64,000 nucleotides of DNA from Mycobacterium marseillense. Lineage in GTDB: Bacteria > Actinomycetota > Actinomycetes > Mycobacteriales > Mycobacteriaceae. The notes below the pieces were generated by a model that ran no database searches, was not told the origin of the DNA, and saw nothing but the letters and a program-made list of their open reading frames with translations. The stretch spans positions 682,001 to 746,000 of the forward strand of contig NZ_AP022584.1 of NCBI RefSeq assembly GCF_010731675.1, written 5' to 3'. Positions 31,290 through 39,879 of this stretch are shown one piece after another; within the stretch, counting starts at the first letter, position 1, and the number at the start of each line of letters is the position of its first letter. A program made the position numbers and the translations under genes.

Positions 31290-32096
31290 GCTCAACCACC
31301 TTAGTTGCGCGGGTTTTCCGATCCTACGACGGGTCGTCGTAGAGGGCGCGGCGTGGTCGGGGGCGGCGTGGTTGATCGGCCGCAGGTGCCCGCGCCGTCG
31401 ATTGCTGGAAGGGTCGGCCGCCGAGGCGGAATAGTCGGCGTCGACCGAGCCATCGGAGCCGTGCCGCCGATGTGAGCCCACACGTTCCCGCGCCACCAAC
31501 AATGCGAATGCCAGGCCCAACAAAAGCGGCATGTGGCTGGCGATCCGGGTGGCCGTGACCTGTCCGTCGACGGCGTCGACGATCACATAGCCAAGCAGCG
31601 CAACGGAATACACACCGGTGATCGCCGCCACCCCCGACGCGGAGGCGGGCCAGATGCCGGCGGCGACCATCGCCAAACCCAACGCCAGCAACCACGCCGT
31701 GGACTCGTGCATCAGGTGCTCACCCGACATCGCGCCGTGCATGTGACCGGACACCATGCCGAAATCGACCCCACTGATCTGGGCGGCGGCGATCGCCACC
31801 TGGAACAGGCCCACCGCGATCAACCCCCAGCGTCGGTAGTGCGACCGCAACCAGCGCATCCACGTCGGGTGTCCGGAGGCCTGCTCGTCGATGCTGGCCA
31901 TGATCTTGTCGACCAGGTCGGGCCCCTCGCCGGGCGGCACCGAGGCGAACCGGCGGGTCTGCGCCGCCGCCCCGATCAGCCAGGAGCGGCAACTGCGGCA
32001 CGATTCGAGATGGGCGTCGACCTGTTGCGCGAGCACCTGGGGGCGCTCGCCATCCAATCGAGCCGACAGCGCTTCACGCGCAACGTCACACCGCAT
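31290..32096 (-). CDS. zf-HC2 anti-sigma-like membrane protein, in frame with and open into sigC
   Basis: 269 codons from ATG 32096 running without a stop into sigC. Residues 3-36 show the zinc anti-sigma pattern: Cys 3, then His 29-x3-Cys 33-x2-Cys 36 ([11 protein letters not shown]). About four hydrophobic segments follow (near 90-110, 133-152, 155-177, 190-205). Between the first two lies a His/Met-rich loop (residues 114-130: [17 protein letters not shown]). With a cytoplasmic zinc finger, this loop would face outside and the C-terminus inside, where SigC lies. The linker (about 215-269) is Arg/His/Pro-rich but keeps high GC3 almost to sigC. Probably the cognate SigC regulator; inference. 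Confidence 0.7.
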
Positions 32097-32270
32097 CCCT
32101 GCATCGTTGCAGCATGGCCGGTCCGGGCGCAAAGACTCCCGGAATTTGGCGCCGAACGAAATGGCGGGGAACTAAACGGCCGCGGCAACCGACCTCTGGT
32201 CGTACGCATCGCCAGCCCATCCACGAGATTCCGAAGAGGTATTCGTGTTCCTGCCTGAAGGCCCTAGACG

Positions 32271-33923
32271 ATGACCGCCCCCATCTGGGCGGCGTTTCCG
32301 CCCGAAGTGCACTCGACCTTGCTCAGCAGCGGCCCCGGGCCCGCCCCGCTGCTGGCCGCGGCGACGGCATGGTCGTCGATGAGCACCGACTACGCGAACG
32401 CGGCGGCCGAACTCACCGGGTTGCTGGGCACCGTGCAGGCCGGCGCGTGGGACGGGCCCAGCGCCGACCAGTACGTGGCCGCGCACGTCCCCTACCAGAC
32501 GTGGCTGGTGGAGAGCGCCGCCAAGAGCGCGACCGCGGCCAGCCTGCACGAGACCGCCGCCACCGCCTACACCGCCGCGCTGGCCGCCATGCCCACCATG
32601 GGCGAACTCACGGCCAATCACGCGGTGCACGGGGCGTTGGTCGCCACGAACTTCTTCGGCATCAACACCATCCCGATCGCGGTGAACGAAGCCGACTACG
32701 CGCGCATGTGGGTGCAGGCCGCGACGACCATGACCACCTATCAGGCTGTCAGCGCATCCGCGCTGGCCGCGGTCCCGCCGACCACACCCGCGCCGCCGAT
32801 CGTCGTCCCGGGCGCCGAGGCGGGCACCGCCGGCGCCGCGGCGATGCAAGCGGCCGCGGTGGCGCCGGCGACGAATTCCGGCTCCAACCTCAACAACGCC
32901 GACACCTCGAGCGCCCAGCAGCAGGCCACCACCACGACGCAGTACCCGTCCTGGATGGACCAGCTGACCAAGTGGCTGCAGCAGTACACCCAGAACTTCG
33001 CGTGGCCGGTGTCTAAGGATCTCAACCCCGGCGGGTGGCCGTTCCCGCCGGTGCCGTGGGTCAACAGTCTGGCGTCGTTCTTCGGCCAGCTGGGACTGTC
33101 CCCGGCCCTATCGACGGCGCTGGGCTGGGCCATCTTCCACACCCTGATGATCTTCTGGCCGTTCATTCAGCTGGCGATCCAGATGGCCGTGGTGCTGGCA
33201 CCCGTCGTCGTTGCCGCCATCGGCGCGGCCGCGGCGGGTGGGGCGGCGGCCGCAGTCACCGCGATCAGCGTCGGGATCCCGCTCGCGTCTGCCCCGCCCC
33301 TGCCGGCCGTCGCGGCGGCGCCCGCACCGGTGATTGCTCCGGCGCCGACGATTGCCACCGCGCCCGCCAGTGTCAGCCACGTGTCGGCGCCGTCCACTGC
33401 CCCCGCGACGACGGTCGCCAGCTCGGCCGGCGGCGGCCCGGTCGGTGGCGGACCCGGGGTGGGCTTCGGTCCGACGGCGACCGACGGAATCGGCGCGGGC
33501 CTGTCCAACGCCCTGTATGCGGTGGGGCTGTCGGGACTGTCGGCGCGCGGCAGCGCGAGCAGCCGGTCACGGCGGAAGTCGGAGGAGCCGTCGTCGGACG
33601 ACGTCGAGGCGCCCGCGGGTGCCGCCGCGGCCGCCGCGGCCAAGAAGAAGGCCCGGGCCCGTCGGCGCCGCGGCGGAACCGCCACCGAGCGCGCCTACCG
33701 CTACGAGTTCATGGACCTGGACCAGGATGGGGACCCGGGCGTCGATAGCGGGGACCCATTCGCCGCACGGCCCTCCGAGGACAGTGCGGGGCCGCTCGGA
33801 TTCGCCGGTGCCGCAGCCAAATCCGACGCCGCCCGGGCCGCCGGATTGGCGACGCTGACCCGGGACGGGTTCAGCGATGGTCCCAGCGTGCCGATGATGC
33901 CGAGCACCTGGGACCGCGACTAG
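32271..33923 (+). CDS. PPE family protein, PPW subfamily
   Basis: 550-aa PPE protein. The PPE domain (about 1-165) has Pro-Pro-Glu at 10-12 ([11 protein letters not shown]) and the WxG-like [22 protein letters not shown] central hydrophobic Ala-rich part follows (about 285-345). Near the C-terminus is a basic stretch ([12 protein letters not shown]), then GPLGFAG and PMMPSTW, the GFxG and PxxPxxW motifs defining PPE-PPW. PPE proteins are type VII (ESX) secretion substrates usually paired with a PE partner; no PE or ESX gene is adjacent. It occupies the place between sigC and cobIJ where M. tuberculosis has blaC. Confidence 0.92.
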   Translation: MTAPIWAAFPPEVHSTLLSSGPGPAPLLAAATAWSSMSTDYANAAAELTGLLGTVQAGAWDGPSADQYVAAHVPYQTWLVESAAKSATAASLHETAATAYTAALAAMPTMGELTANHAVHGALVATNFFGINTIPIAVNEADYARMWVQAATTMTTYQAVSASALAAVPPTTPAPPIVVPGAEAGTAGAAAMQAAAVAPATNSGSNLNNADTSSAQQQATTTTQYPSWMDQLTKWLQQYTQNFAWPVSKDLNPGGWPFPPVPWVNSLASFFGQLGLSPALSTALGWAIFHTLMIFWPFIQLAIQMAVVLAPVVVAAIGAAAAGGAAAAVTAISVGIPLASAPPLPAVAAAPAPVIAPAPTIATAPASVSHVSAPSTAPATTVASSAGGGPVGGGPGVGFGPTATDGIGAGLSNALYAVGLSGLSARGSASSRSRRKSEEPSSDDVEAPAGAAAAAAAKKKARARRRRGGTATERAYRYEFMDLDQDGDPGVDSGDPFAARPSEDSAGPLGFAGAAAKSDAARAAGLATLTRDGFSDGPSVPMMPSTWDRD

Positions 33924-33937
33924 CCCTACGACGATGC

Positions 33938-33954
33938 AGCCCGCGTAGCGGGCT
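33938..33954. terminator. Hairpin between convergent PPE and cobIJ genes
   Basis: AGCCCGC (33938-33944), loop GTA, GCGGGCT (33948-33954): a perfect 7-bp stem in the 64-bp gap between two convergent stops. Likely a bidirectional terminator. No U-tract. Confidence 0.55.
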
Positions 33955-33987
33955 GAGGAGGAGTGGAGCAATCAGGCTGAGCGCGTC

Positions 33988-35502
33988 TTACGCCTGATAG
34001 CGCCGGGGAGTGAAGACCCGGTCGCTGGAATCGGCTGAATACCACTGGGTTTGCGACGAGCCGACGATCAGCAGGCAGCGCATGTCGATCTCGGCCGGGT
34101 TGAGATCGGCCAGCCGGACCACGCGGACGTCCTCGTCGTCGCCGGACACGCTGCGGCCGATCACCACCGGCGTGCCGGGCTCGCGGTGAGCCAAAAGGAT
34201 GTCACGCATCGCGCCGACCTGCCAGGTCCGCGTCTTCGACGCCGGGTTGTAGATCGCCAGCACCAGGTCGGCGGCCGCGGCGGCCTCAAGCCGCGCGGAG
34301 ATCACGTCCCACGGCTTGAGCCGATCGGACAACGAGATCACCGCGTAGTCGTGGCCCAGGGGCGCGCCCACCCGGCTGGCCACCGCCTGGGCTGCGGTCA
34401 TCGCCGGAATCACCCGAATCTGCACCCCCGGCCATTGTTTGGCCTCTTCGAGCACCGCGGTCGCCATCGCGAACACCCCTGGGTCGCCCGACGACACCAC
34501 CGCCACGGCCCGGCCCTGCTCGGCCAGCGCGCAGGCCAGCCGGGCGCGCTCGGGTTCGTCGCGGTTGTCGCTGGGGTGACGCTGCTGGCCCTCGCGAACC
34601 GGGACGCGGTCCAGGTAGCCGCCGTAGCCGATGAGGTCGGTCGCCGCGGCCAACTCCCGCCGGCTTTGCGGCGTCATCCAGTCCACATCGCCGGGGCCGA
34701 GGCCCACCACCGCGACGCTGCCCGCCGCCTGCCTATCGGGGGAGCGCCGGTGCAGCCGGCGGCCGCCCGGGAGCATGGCCAGCGAGAAGTACGGCACGCC
34801 GGTCTCGTCGACGTCGGCCGCGGGCAGGATGCGCTGTCCGGCGCTGCTGGCGCGTTCCACGTAAAACGTGTCGTCGAGCTGTCCGGACGCCGAAAGCGCT
34901 TCCCGCACAGCGTGATACGAGCGTCCCAACTTGAGGACCACGGCCGCGTCGGCGTCGGCGAGTCGGCGGGTCAGTTCGGCGACCGGCAGCGTGCCCGGCA
35001 GCACCGACAGCACCTCGTCGCCGGCCACCAAGGGCGTCGCCAGGGCCGCCGAGGCCGCGCTCACCGACGTGACCCCCGGAACGATCACCGCGTTGAACCG
35101 CTCGGTCAGCCGCGTGTGTAGATGCATGTACGAGCTGTAGAACAGCGGGTCGCCCTCGGCCAGCAGGGCCACGTTGCGTCCGGCGTCCAGGTGCGCGGCG
35201 ATGCGTTCGGTGGCCTCGACGTAGAAGTCTTCGAGCGCGCCGGCATAGCCCCCCGGATGGTCGGTGACCTCGGTCGTCACCGGGTAGACGAGGTGCTCCT
35301 CGATCTGGCCGGGCCGCAGATACCGTTCGGCGATGCCGCGCGCGATGCTGCGACCGTGCCGGGCGCTGTGATAGGCGACGACGTCGGCCTCGCCGATTAC
35401 GCGGGCGGCCTTGACGGTCACCAACTCCGGGTCGCCGGGTCCCAGCCCGACGCCCCACAGTGTGCCCCTTCGGGCGCTTCGCGCGGTGCCTTGCGCGGTC
35501 AT
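33988..35502 (-). CDS. cobIJ: Bifunctional precorrin-2 C20- / precorrin-3B C17-methyltransferase CobIJ
   Basis: 504-aa fusion of two tetrapyrrole methylases. The CobI half (about 1-245) starts with [20 protein letters not shown]. The CobJ half (about 255-504) starts [20 protein letters not shown] and contains [18 protein letters not shown] and [17 protein letters not shown]. It methylates C20 of precorrin-2, then C17 of precorrin-3B with ring contraction. ATG 35502 overlaps the cobH stop (35499-35502). The operon order is cobG-cobH-cobIJ on the minus strand. Confidence 0.95.
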   Translation of the reverse strand: MTAQGTARSARRGTLWGVGLGPGDPELVTVKAARVIGEADVVAYHSARHGRSIARGIAERYLRPGQIEEHLVYPVTTEVTDHPGGYAGALEDFYVEATERIAAHLDAGRNVALLAEGDPLFYSSYMHLHTRLTERFNAVIVPGVTSVSAASAALATPLVAGDEVLSVLPGTLPVAELTRRLADADAAVVLKLGRSYHAVREALSASGQLDDTFYVERASSAGQRILPAADVDETGVPYFSLAMLPGGRRLHRRSPDRQAAGSVAVVGLGPGDVDWMTPQSRRELAAATDLIGYGGYLDRVPVREGQQRHPSDNRDEPERARLACALAEQGRAVAVVSSGDPGVFAMATAVLEEAKQWPGVQIRVIPAMTAAQAVASRVGAPLGHDYAVISLSDRLKPWDVISARLEAAAAADLVLAIYNPASKTRTWQVGAMRDILLAHREPGTPVVIGRSVSGDDEDVRVVRLADLNPAEIDMRCLLIVGSSQTQWYSADSSDRVFTPRRYQA

Positions 35503-36125
35503 TCGGCGTCGCTCGCGATCGCGTTGACGGCGGCGGCGGCCATGGCGCTGCCGCCACGGCGGCCCTGCACCACCAGATACGACATTCCGCGCGGACGGTC
35601 GACGAGCTCCTGCTTGGACTGCGCCGACCCGACGAATCCCACCGGACCGCCCAGCACCCCGGCCGGCGGCGCAAGCCCGTCGTCGAGCAGCTCGAGCAAC
35701 CGGAACAGGGCCGTCGGTGCGTTGCCGATGGCCAACACGGCGCCGTCGAGCCGGTCGGCCCACAGCTCGACCCCGGCCGCCGAACGGGTGGTCTGCCGGC
35801 GCGCGGCCAGCTCGGCCGCCCGCGGGTCGGCGACCAGCGAGACGACCTCGTTGTCGGCGGGCAGCCGGGCGGTGGTGATCCCGGCGGCCACCATCGACGA
35901 ATCGCACAACACCGGGGCGCCGCCCCGCAGGGCCGCGCCGACGCGCTCGACGACGTCGTCGGTGAAGGCGACGTGCTCGGCGACGTCGACCTGGCCGCAG
36001 GTGTGGATCAACCGGACGACGACCCGGGCCACGTCGGCGGGGAATCGGGCCAGGTCGGCCTCGGCGCGGATGGTCGCGAACGACTGGCGATAGATCTCCG
36101 CGGCATCGCGGATGTAGTCGAGCAC
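35499..36125 (-). CDS. cobH: Precorrin-8X methylmutase CobH
   Basis: 208-aa enzyme that moves the methyl group from C11 to C12, converting precorrin-8X to hydrogenobyrinate. Signatures: [36 protein letters not shown] with the conserved His, and [20 protein letters not shown] at the substrate-binding end. GTG 36125 start. It lies 19 bp after cobG and overlaps cobIJ. Confidence 0.95.
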   Translation of the reverse strand: MLDYIRDAAEIYRQSFATIRAEADLARFPADVARVVVRLIHTCGQVDVAEHVAFTDDVVERVGAALRGGAPVLCDSSMVAAGITTARLPADNEVVSLVADPRAAELAARRQTTRSAAGVELWADRLDGAVLAIGNAPTALFRLLELLDDGLAPPAGVLGGPVGFVGSAQSKQELVDRPRGMSYLVVQGRRGGSAMAAAAVNAIASDAE

Positions 36126-36144
36126 CCGCTCACCCTAAGGCTTG

Positions 36145-37254
36145 TCAGGTGCGAAGCATCCGGTATCCGTCGCCTGTGGCGACCAGCACCTGACCGGCCG
36201 GGGGGCTGCCGCACGCGCGTTCGCAGCCCACGAAGTGGCGGCGCCTCCCCGCATCCGCGTCCCCTGCGTCCAACGCCTGCGCGGCGTCGGCCCGCACGTC
36301 GGCGGCCGAGTGCGCGCACCCGGGGCTGCCGGTGCAGGCGCTGACGGTCAGCCAGGGGGAGCTCTCGTCGAACACCAACCCCAACGGGGCCAGCACGCGC
36401 AGCGCGGTGTCGGCGACGGATTCGTCGAGATCGCAGACCAGCACCGAGCGCCACGGGGTGATCACCAGCGGCGCCTCGATTGCGGCCAGGTAGTCCGCGA
36501 GCCGCGCGGGCAGAACACCCAGCGGTACCGCCGCGCCCAGCGCCACCCGGCCGTCGTCCTGATTGATCCAGCCCACCGGGGCCTTGGTGACAACGGGAAA
36601 AGGTGTCCCGCCCGGCCTGGCGTTGGGCAGTAGCCGACGGACGTCGTCCAATTCCTGTACACGCCAAGCGGTTTCGCGGATGTCCACGAACCGCGTCGCG
36701 AGAGTGACCAGGGTCTCGACCAGCTCGCCGGCGGCCAGCCGGATCCCGGTGTCCCGTCCGGCGAGCAGCAACGCGCACCCGTCCGGGGACGCGTGCACGC
36801 CGATGTCGGCGCGCAGCCCGGACACGTCGGCGCGGCCGTCGTCGAGGCTGAACCAGAACCGGCCGCCCAGGTCCGCGAGTCGCGGCGTCGCGCAGATCGC
36901 GGCGTCCAGTTCGCCGACCCAGCCGCGCACGTCGACGTCGCCCCCGGCCCGCCCTGACAGTGGTGACGCGACGATGTTGCGGACGCGCTCATGCGTGGTC
37001 GACGGCAGCAGGCCGGCGGCCGCCAGCGTCTCGGCGACCGCGGTCACGTCGGTGAGCCCGCGCAACTGCACGTTGCCCCGCGCGGTGAGTTCGAGCGTTC
37101 CCGAGCCCGACTGCGTGGCGGCGGCGCTCAACGCCGCCAGCTGGGCGGCCGTTAGCATGCCCCCGGGTAACCGCACGCGGGCGAGGGCGCCGTCGGCGGC
37201 CTGGTGCACCTGCAGCGCACCCGGGCAAGCGTCCGTGTCACGCGTCCTGGCCAC
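36145..37254 (-). CDS. cobG: Precorrin-3B synthase CobG
   Basis: 369-aa oxygen-dependent Fe-S enzyme related to sulfite/nitrite reductases that makes precorrin-3B from precorrin-3A. Two ferredoxin-like half-domains are seen (TLELTARGNVQLRG near the start). The cluster-binding cysteines are CTGSPGC followed by CERACGSP near residues 315-355. GTG 37254 is preferred: TACCGT on the minus strand (plus 37261-37266) lies six bases upstream. ATG 37296 would add 14 residues. Divergent from the ABC permease. Confidence 0.9.
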   Translation of the reverse strand: MARTRDTDACPGALQVHQAADGALARVRLPGGMLTAAQLAALSAAATQSGSGTLELTARGNVQLRGLTDVTAVAETLAAAGLLPSTTHERVRNIVASPLSGRAGGDVDVRGWVGELDAAICATPRLADLGGRFWFSLDDGRADVSGLRADIGVHASPDGCALLLAGRDTGIRLAAGELVETLVTLATRFVDIRETAWRVQELDDVRRLLPNARPGGTPFPVVTKAPVGWINQDDGRVALGAAVPLGVLPARLADYLAAIEAPLVITPWRSVLVCDLDESVADTALRVLAPLGLVFDESSPWLTVSACTGSPGCAHSAADVRADAAQALDAGDADAGRRRHFVGCERACGSPPAGQVLVATGDGYRMLRT

Positions 37255-37343
37255 CCGTCCACGGTACGGCCACTGGCTGAACACCGTGGCCGACATTGCC
37301 TTCAGGCAGACGTAAACCCTTACCCAAGGCAACGGAGGCGCCC

Positions 37344-37349
37344 TAGCGT
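37344..37349 (+). promoter_or_regulatory. Putative leaderless -10 of the SsuC-like permease (TAGCGT)
   Basis: TAGCGT ends seven bases before GTG 37357 in the 102-bp divergent gap with cobG, whose own -10-like hexamer is at 37261-37266 on the opposite strand. There is no room for a cobalamin riboswitch here. Confidence 0.4.
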
Positions 37350-37356
37350 CGGCACG

Positions 37357-38184
37357 GTGAGCATTGCCACCGCGCTCGACGCTGCGCCGAAACACCCTGG
37401 GAGCGCCCGAGCCTGCGTACCGGGCGGGTTATGGGCGCGCCGCAAATGGGAGATCGTGCGCATCGTTTCCCCGCTGGCGTTGCTGGCCTGGTGGCAGCTG
37501 GGCAGCGCGGTCGGTGTCATCGCGCAGGACGTGCTGCCGGCGCCCTCGCTGATCGTCGAGGCCGGAGTCGAGTTGATCCGCAACGGCCAACTCGCCGACG
37601 CGCTGCAGGTCTCCACCGTCCGGGTCGTCGAGGGGTTGGTCCTGGGCGGGGTGATCGGGGTCGCCGCGGGCGCGGCGGTCGGGTTGTCCCGCTGGCTCGA
37701 GGCCATCGCGGACCCACCCATGCAGATGATCCGCGCGCTGCCGCATCTGGGCCTGATCCCGTTGTTCATCCTGTGGTTCGGGATCGGCGAGTTGCCCAAG
37801 GTCCTGCTGGTGGCGCTGGGGTTGGTCTTCCCGCTCTACCTGAACACCTTCTCCGCGATCCGCCAGGTCGATCCCACAATGGTGGAAACCGCTCAGGTGC
37901 TGGGTTTTTCGTTCGCCCAGCGGGTCACCCGGATCCTTGTGCCCAGCACCGCGCCGCAGGTGCTCGTCGGCGTCCGGCAGTCGCTGGCGATCGCGTGGCT
38001 GACATTGATCGTCGCCGAGCAGATCAACGCGGACAAGGGAATCGGCTTCCTGATCAACAACGCCCGAGATTTTCTGCGGATCGACATCATCATCTTCGGG
38101 CTGACCATCTATGCGCTGCTGGGCATCGTCACCGACGCGATCGTCCGCCTCATCGAACGCCGCGCCCTGCGCTACCGACACTGA
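37357..38184 (+). CDS. SsuC/TauC-type ABC transporter permease
   Basis: 275-aa inner-membrane permease of the nitrate/sulfonate/taurine (BPD_transp_1) family, with about six helices. The cytoplasmic coupling (EAA) loop is in ETAQVLGFSFAQRVTRILVP. Other family marks are MQMIRALPHLGLIPLFILWF and QINADKGIGFLINNAR. It pairs with the downstream ATPase, separated by 11 bp. No substrate-binding protein gene is in the window, so the solute (sulfonate, nitrate, thiamine precursor) is uncertain. Confidence 0.88.
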   Translation: MSIATALDAAPKHPGSARACVPGGLWARRKWEIVRIVSPLALLAWWQLGSAVGVIAQDVLPAPSLIVEAGVELIRNGQLADALQVSTVRVVEGLVLGGVIGVAAGAAVGLSRWLEAIADPPMQMIRALPHLGLIPLFILWFGIGELPKVLLVALGLVFPLYLNTFSAIRQVDPTMVETAQVLGFSFAQRVTRILVPSTAPQVLVGVRQSLAIAWLTLIVAEQINADKGIGFLINNARDFLRIDIIIFGLTIYALLGIVTDAIVRLIERRALRYRH

Positions 38185-38195
38185 AAGGGCCACGG

Positions 38196-38957
38196 GTGAC
38201 ACTGATCGCAGAATCCGACGCCCACGCGCGGGCACGGACCGAGGTCGCGGCAGAGCTGCGCCACGTCGACAAGTGGTATGGGAATCGCCATATCCTCAAA
38301 GACGTTTCGGTGCGGGTGCGCGGCGGTGAGATCGTCGCGCTGGTGGGGCGCAGCGGCTCGGGCAAGTCGACGGTGCTGCGGGTGCTGGCCGGACTCTCGC
38401 GCGACCACAGCGGCGAGCGCGTGGTGGCCGGCGCTCCGGCCCTGGCTTTCCAGGAGCCGCGGCTGTTTCCGTGGCGCGACGTGCGCACCAATGTCGGATA
38501 CGGCCTCACCCGCAGGGGGCTCCCGCGGCTGCAGGTGCGACAACGCGCCGAGCGTGCGCTGGCCGACGTCGGGCTCACCGACCACGCCGGGTCCTGGCCA
38601 TTGACGCTGTCGGGCGGTCAGGCGCAACGCGTTTCGCTCGCGCGGGCGTTGGTCGCCGAGCCGCGGCTGCTGCTGCTCGACGAACCTTTCGGGGCGCTGG
38701 ACGCGCTGACCCGGTTGACGATGCACGCCTTGCTGCTGGATCTGTGGCGCCGGCACGGCTTCGGGGTGTTGCTGATCACCCACGACGTCGACGAGGCGGT
38801 GGCGCTGGCCGATCGCGTGCTGGTGCTCGAGGAGGGCCGCATCATTCACACGCTGACGATCGACGAGCCGCGGCGCGCACCCGGTGATCCCGGCCCGCAT
38901 ACCGAGCAGCATCGCGCGGAGCTGCTGGATCGGCTTGGCGTGCAATCGTCAACCTAG
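38196..38957 (+). CDS. SsuB/TauB-type ABC transporter ATPase
   Basis: 253-aa nucleotide-binding subunit. Walker A GRSGSGKST, Q-loop AFQEPRLFPWRDV, signature LSGGQAQRVSLARAL, Walker B LLLLDEPFGALDALT and the switch His in LLITHDVDEAV are all present. GTG 38196 lies 11 bp after the permease stop. The QEPRLFPW Q-loop is typical of nitrate/sulfonate/taurine importers. Confidence 0.9.
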   Translation: MTLIAESDAHARARTEVAAELRHVDKWYGNRHILKDVSVRVRGGEIVALVGRSGSGKSTVLRVLAGLSRDHSGERVVAGAPALAFQEPRLFPWRDVRTNVGYGLTRRGLPRLQVRQRAERALADVGLTDHAGSWPLTLSGGQAQRVSLARALVAEPRLLLLDEPFGALDALTRLTMHALLLDLWRRHGFGVLLITHDVDEAVALADRVLVLEEGRIIHTLTIDEPRRAPGDPGPHTEQHRAELLDRLGVQSST

Positions 38958-39055
38958 AAACTGGCCGATCTTCGTGGCGTCGCATTGACCTCCACCGCAA
39001 GCGCATCGCCTGACTCGCCGTTTGGGATCACGGCCCCCGGGGCACACTCGTGGCC

Positions 39056-39730
39056 GTGGAAACGGTGGAATACGCCCCCGGACGCCTCGCCGACGTCTTC
39101 GGCGACTCCCGGCGACCCGCCGTCCTGCTGTGGCATGGCATGCAGACCGATGCCCGCGCGGCGTTCAGACCCCTGGCCGGCATGCTCAGCGGCCGCGGTG
39201 CGGCCGTGGTGGCGCCGGACTGGAATTCCCACGCCGACGACGGCGGCCGGGCGGATCTGTTGGGATCGCTCGACTTCGCCCGCGACTTCGCGGGCCCGGG
39301 CAACGGCATCGTGCTCGTCGGGTGGTCCATGGGCGGTTGCGCCGCAGCGGGTCTGACGCTCAACGCGGCGCGATTCGATGTCACCCTCGTCCACACCGTC
39401 TGCCTGGCCGGCGCGTTCATGGTGCCCGATCCGCTCTCCGGTCAGGCGCCGACCGACGCGCTGTCACCCGGCCGCGCCGGCACGCCGTTCACGCTGCTGC
39501 ACGGGCTGGCCGACGACGCCGTCCCCGTGAGCGCCAGCAGGGATTTCGCCGCCGCCCTGAAACGGGTTGGCTGGCCGGTCGAGTTGCTGGAGCTCGACGC
39601 CGACCACGGTTCCATCGCCGGCGCCGACTACGACCCGGTGGCGGATCGCTACGAACCCGGGACGAGCGAGGAGGCGCTGCGGGTCGCGGGGGAGGTCGCC
39701 GCCCGGATCGCGGCTCTGATCGGTCGCTGA
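39056..39730 (+). CDS. Alpha/beta hydrolase
   Basis: 224-aa cytosolic alpha/beta-hydrolase of the dienelactone-hydrolase/esterase type. Nucleophile elbow VLVGWSMGGCAA (Ser), acid in LLHGLADDAVPV (Asp), and catalytic His in LELDADHGSIAG. GTG 39056 is chosen because CACACT ends seven bases before it; GTG 39050 would add two residues. It lies between the ABC pair and the sulfite-oxidase-like gene. Substrate unknown. Confidence 0.82.
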   Translation: METVEYAPGRLADVFGDSRRPAVLLWHGMQTDARAAFRPLAGMLSGRGAAVVAPDWNSHADDGGRADLLGSLDFARDFAGPGNGIVLVGWSMGGCAAAGLTLNAARFDVTLVHTVCLAGAFMVPDPLSGQAPTDALSPGRAGTPFTLLHGLADDAVPVSASRDFAAALKRVGWPVELLELDADHGSIAGADYDPVADRYEPGTSEEALRVAGEVAARIAALIGR

Positions 39731-39879
39731 CCGACGCGAATCACCCGCCGGCGGGGCTCGAACGCGGCGCGGGACGCTACCCAGTTGGCGTACTCAGCCC
39801 TTGCGGGCCGCTTGTGCCACCAGCACTGTGCCGCAAGAGTTTTGCGACGTTGAAAAAAAGCGCGAGTAATGTGACTCCG

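Noticed and set aside
35503..35907. Upstream extension of the cobIJ frame
   Set aside because: It overlaps cobH in another frame and is Arg/Gly-rich; ATG 35502 with the ATGA overlap is the normal start.
37255..37356. Cobalamin riboswitch upstream of cobG or the ABC permease
   Set aside because: The gap is only 102 bp, both start codons look leaderless, and no B12-box-like sequence is recognised.
37431..38195. N-terminal extension of the ABC ATPase frame over the permease gene
   Set aside because: It is the out-of-frame shadow of the permease; GTG 38196 gives a normal-length SsuB-type ATPase.
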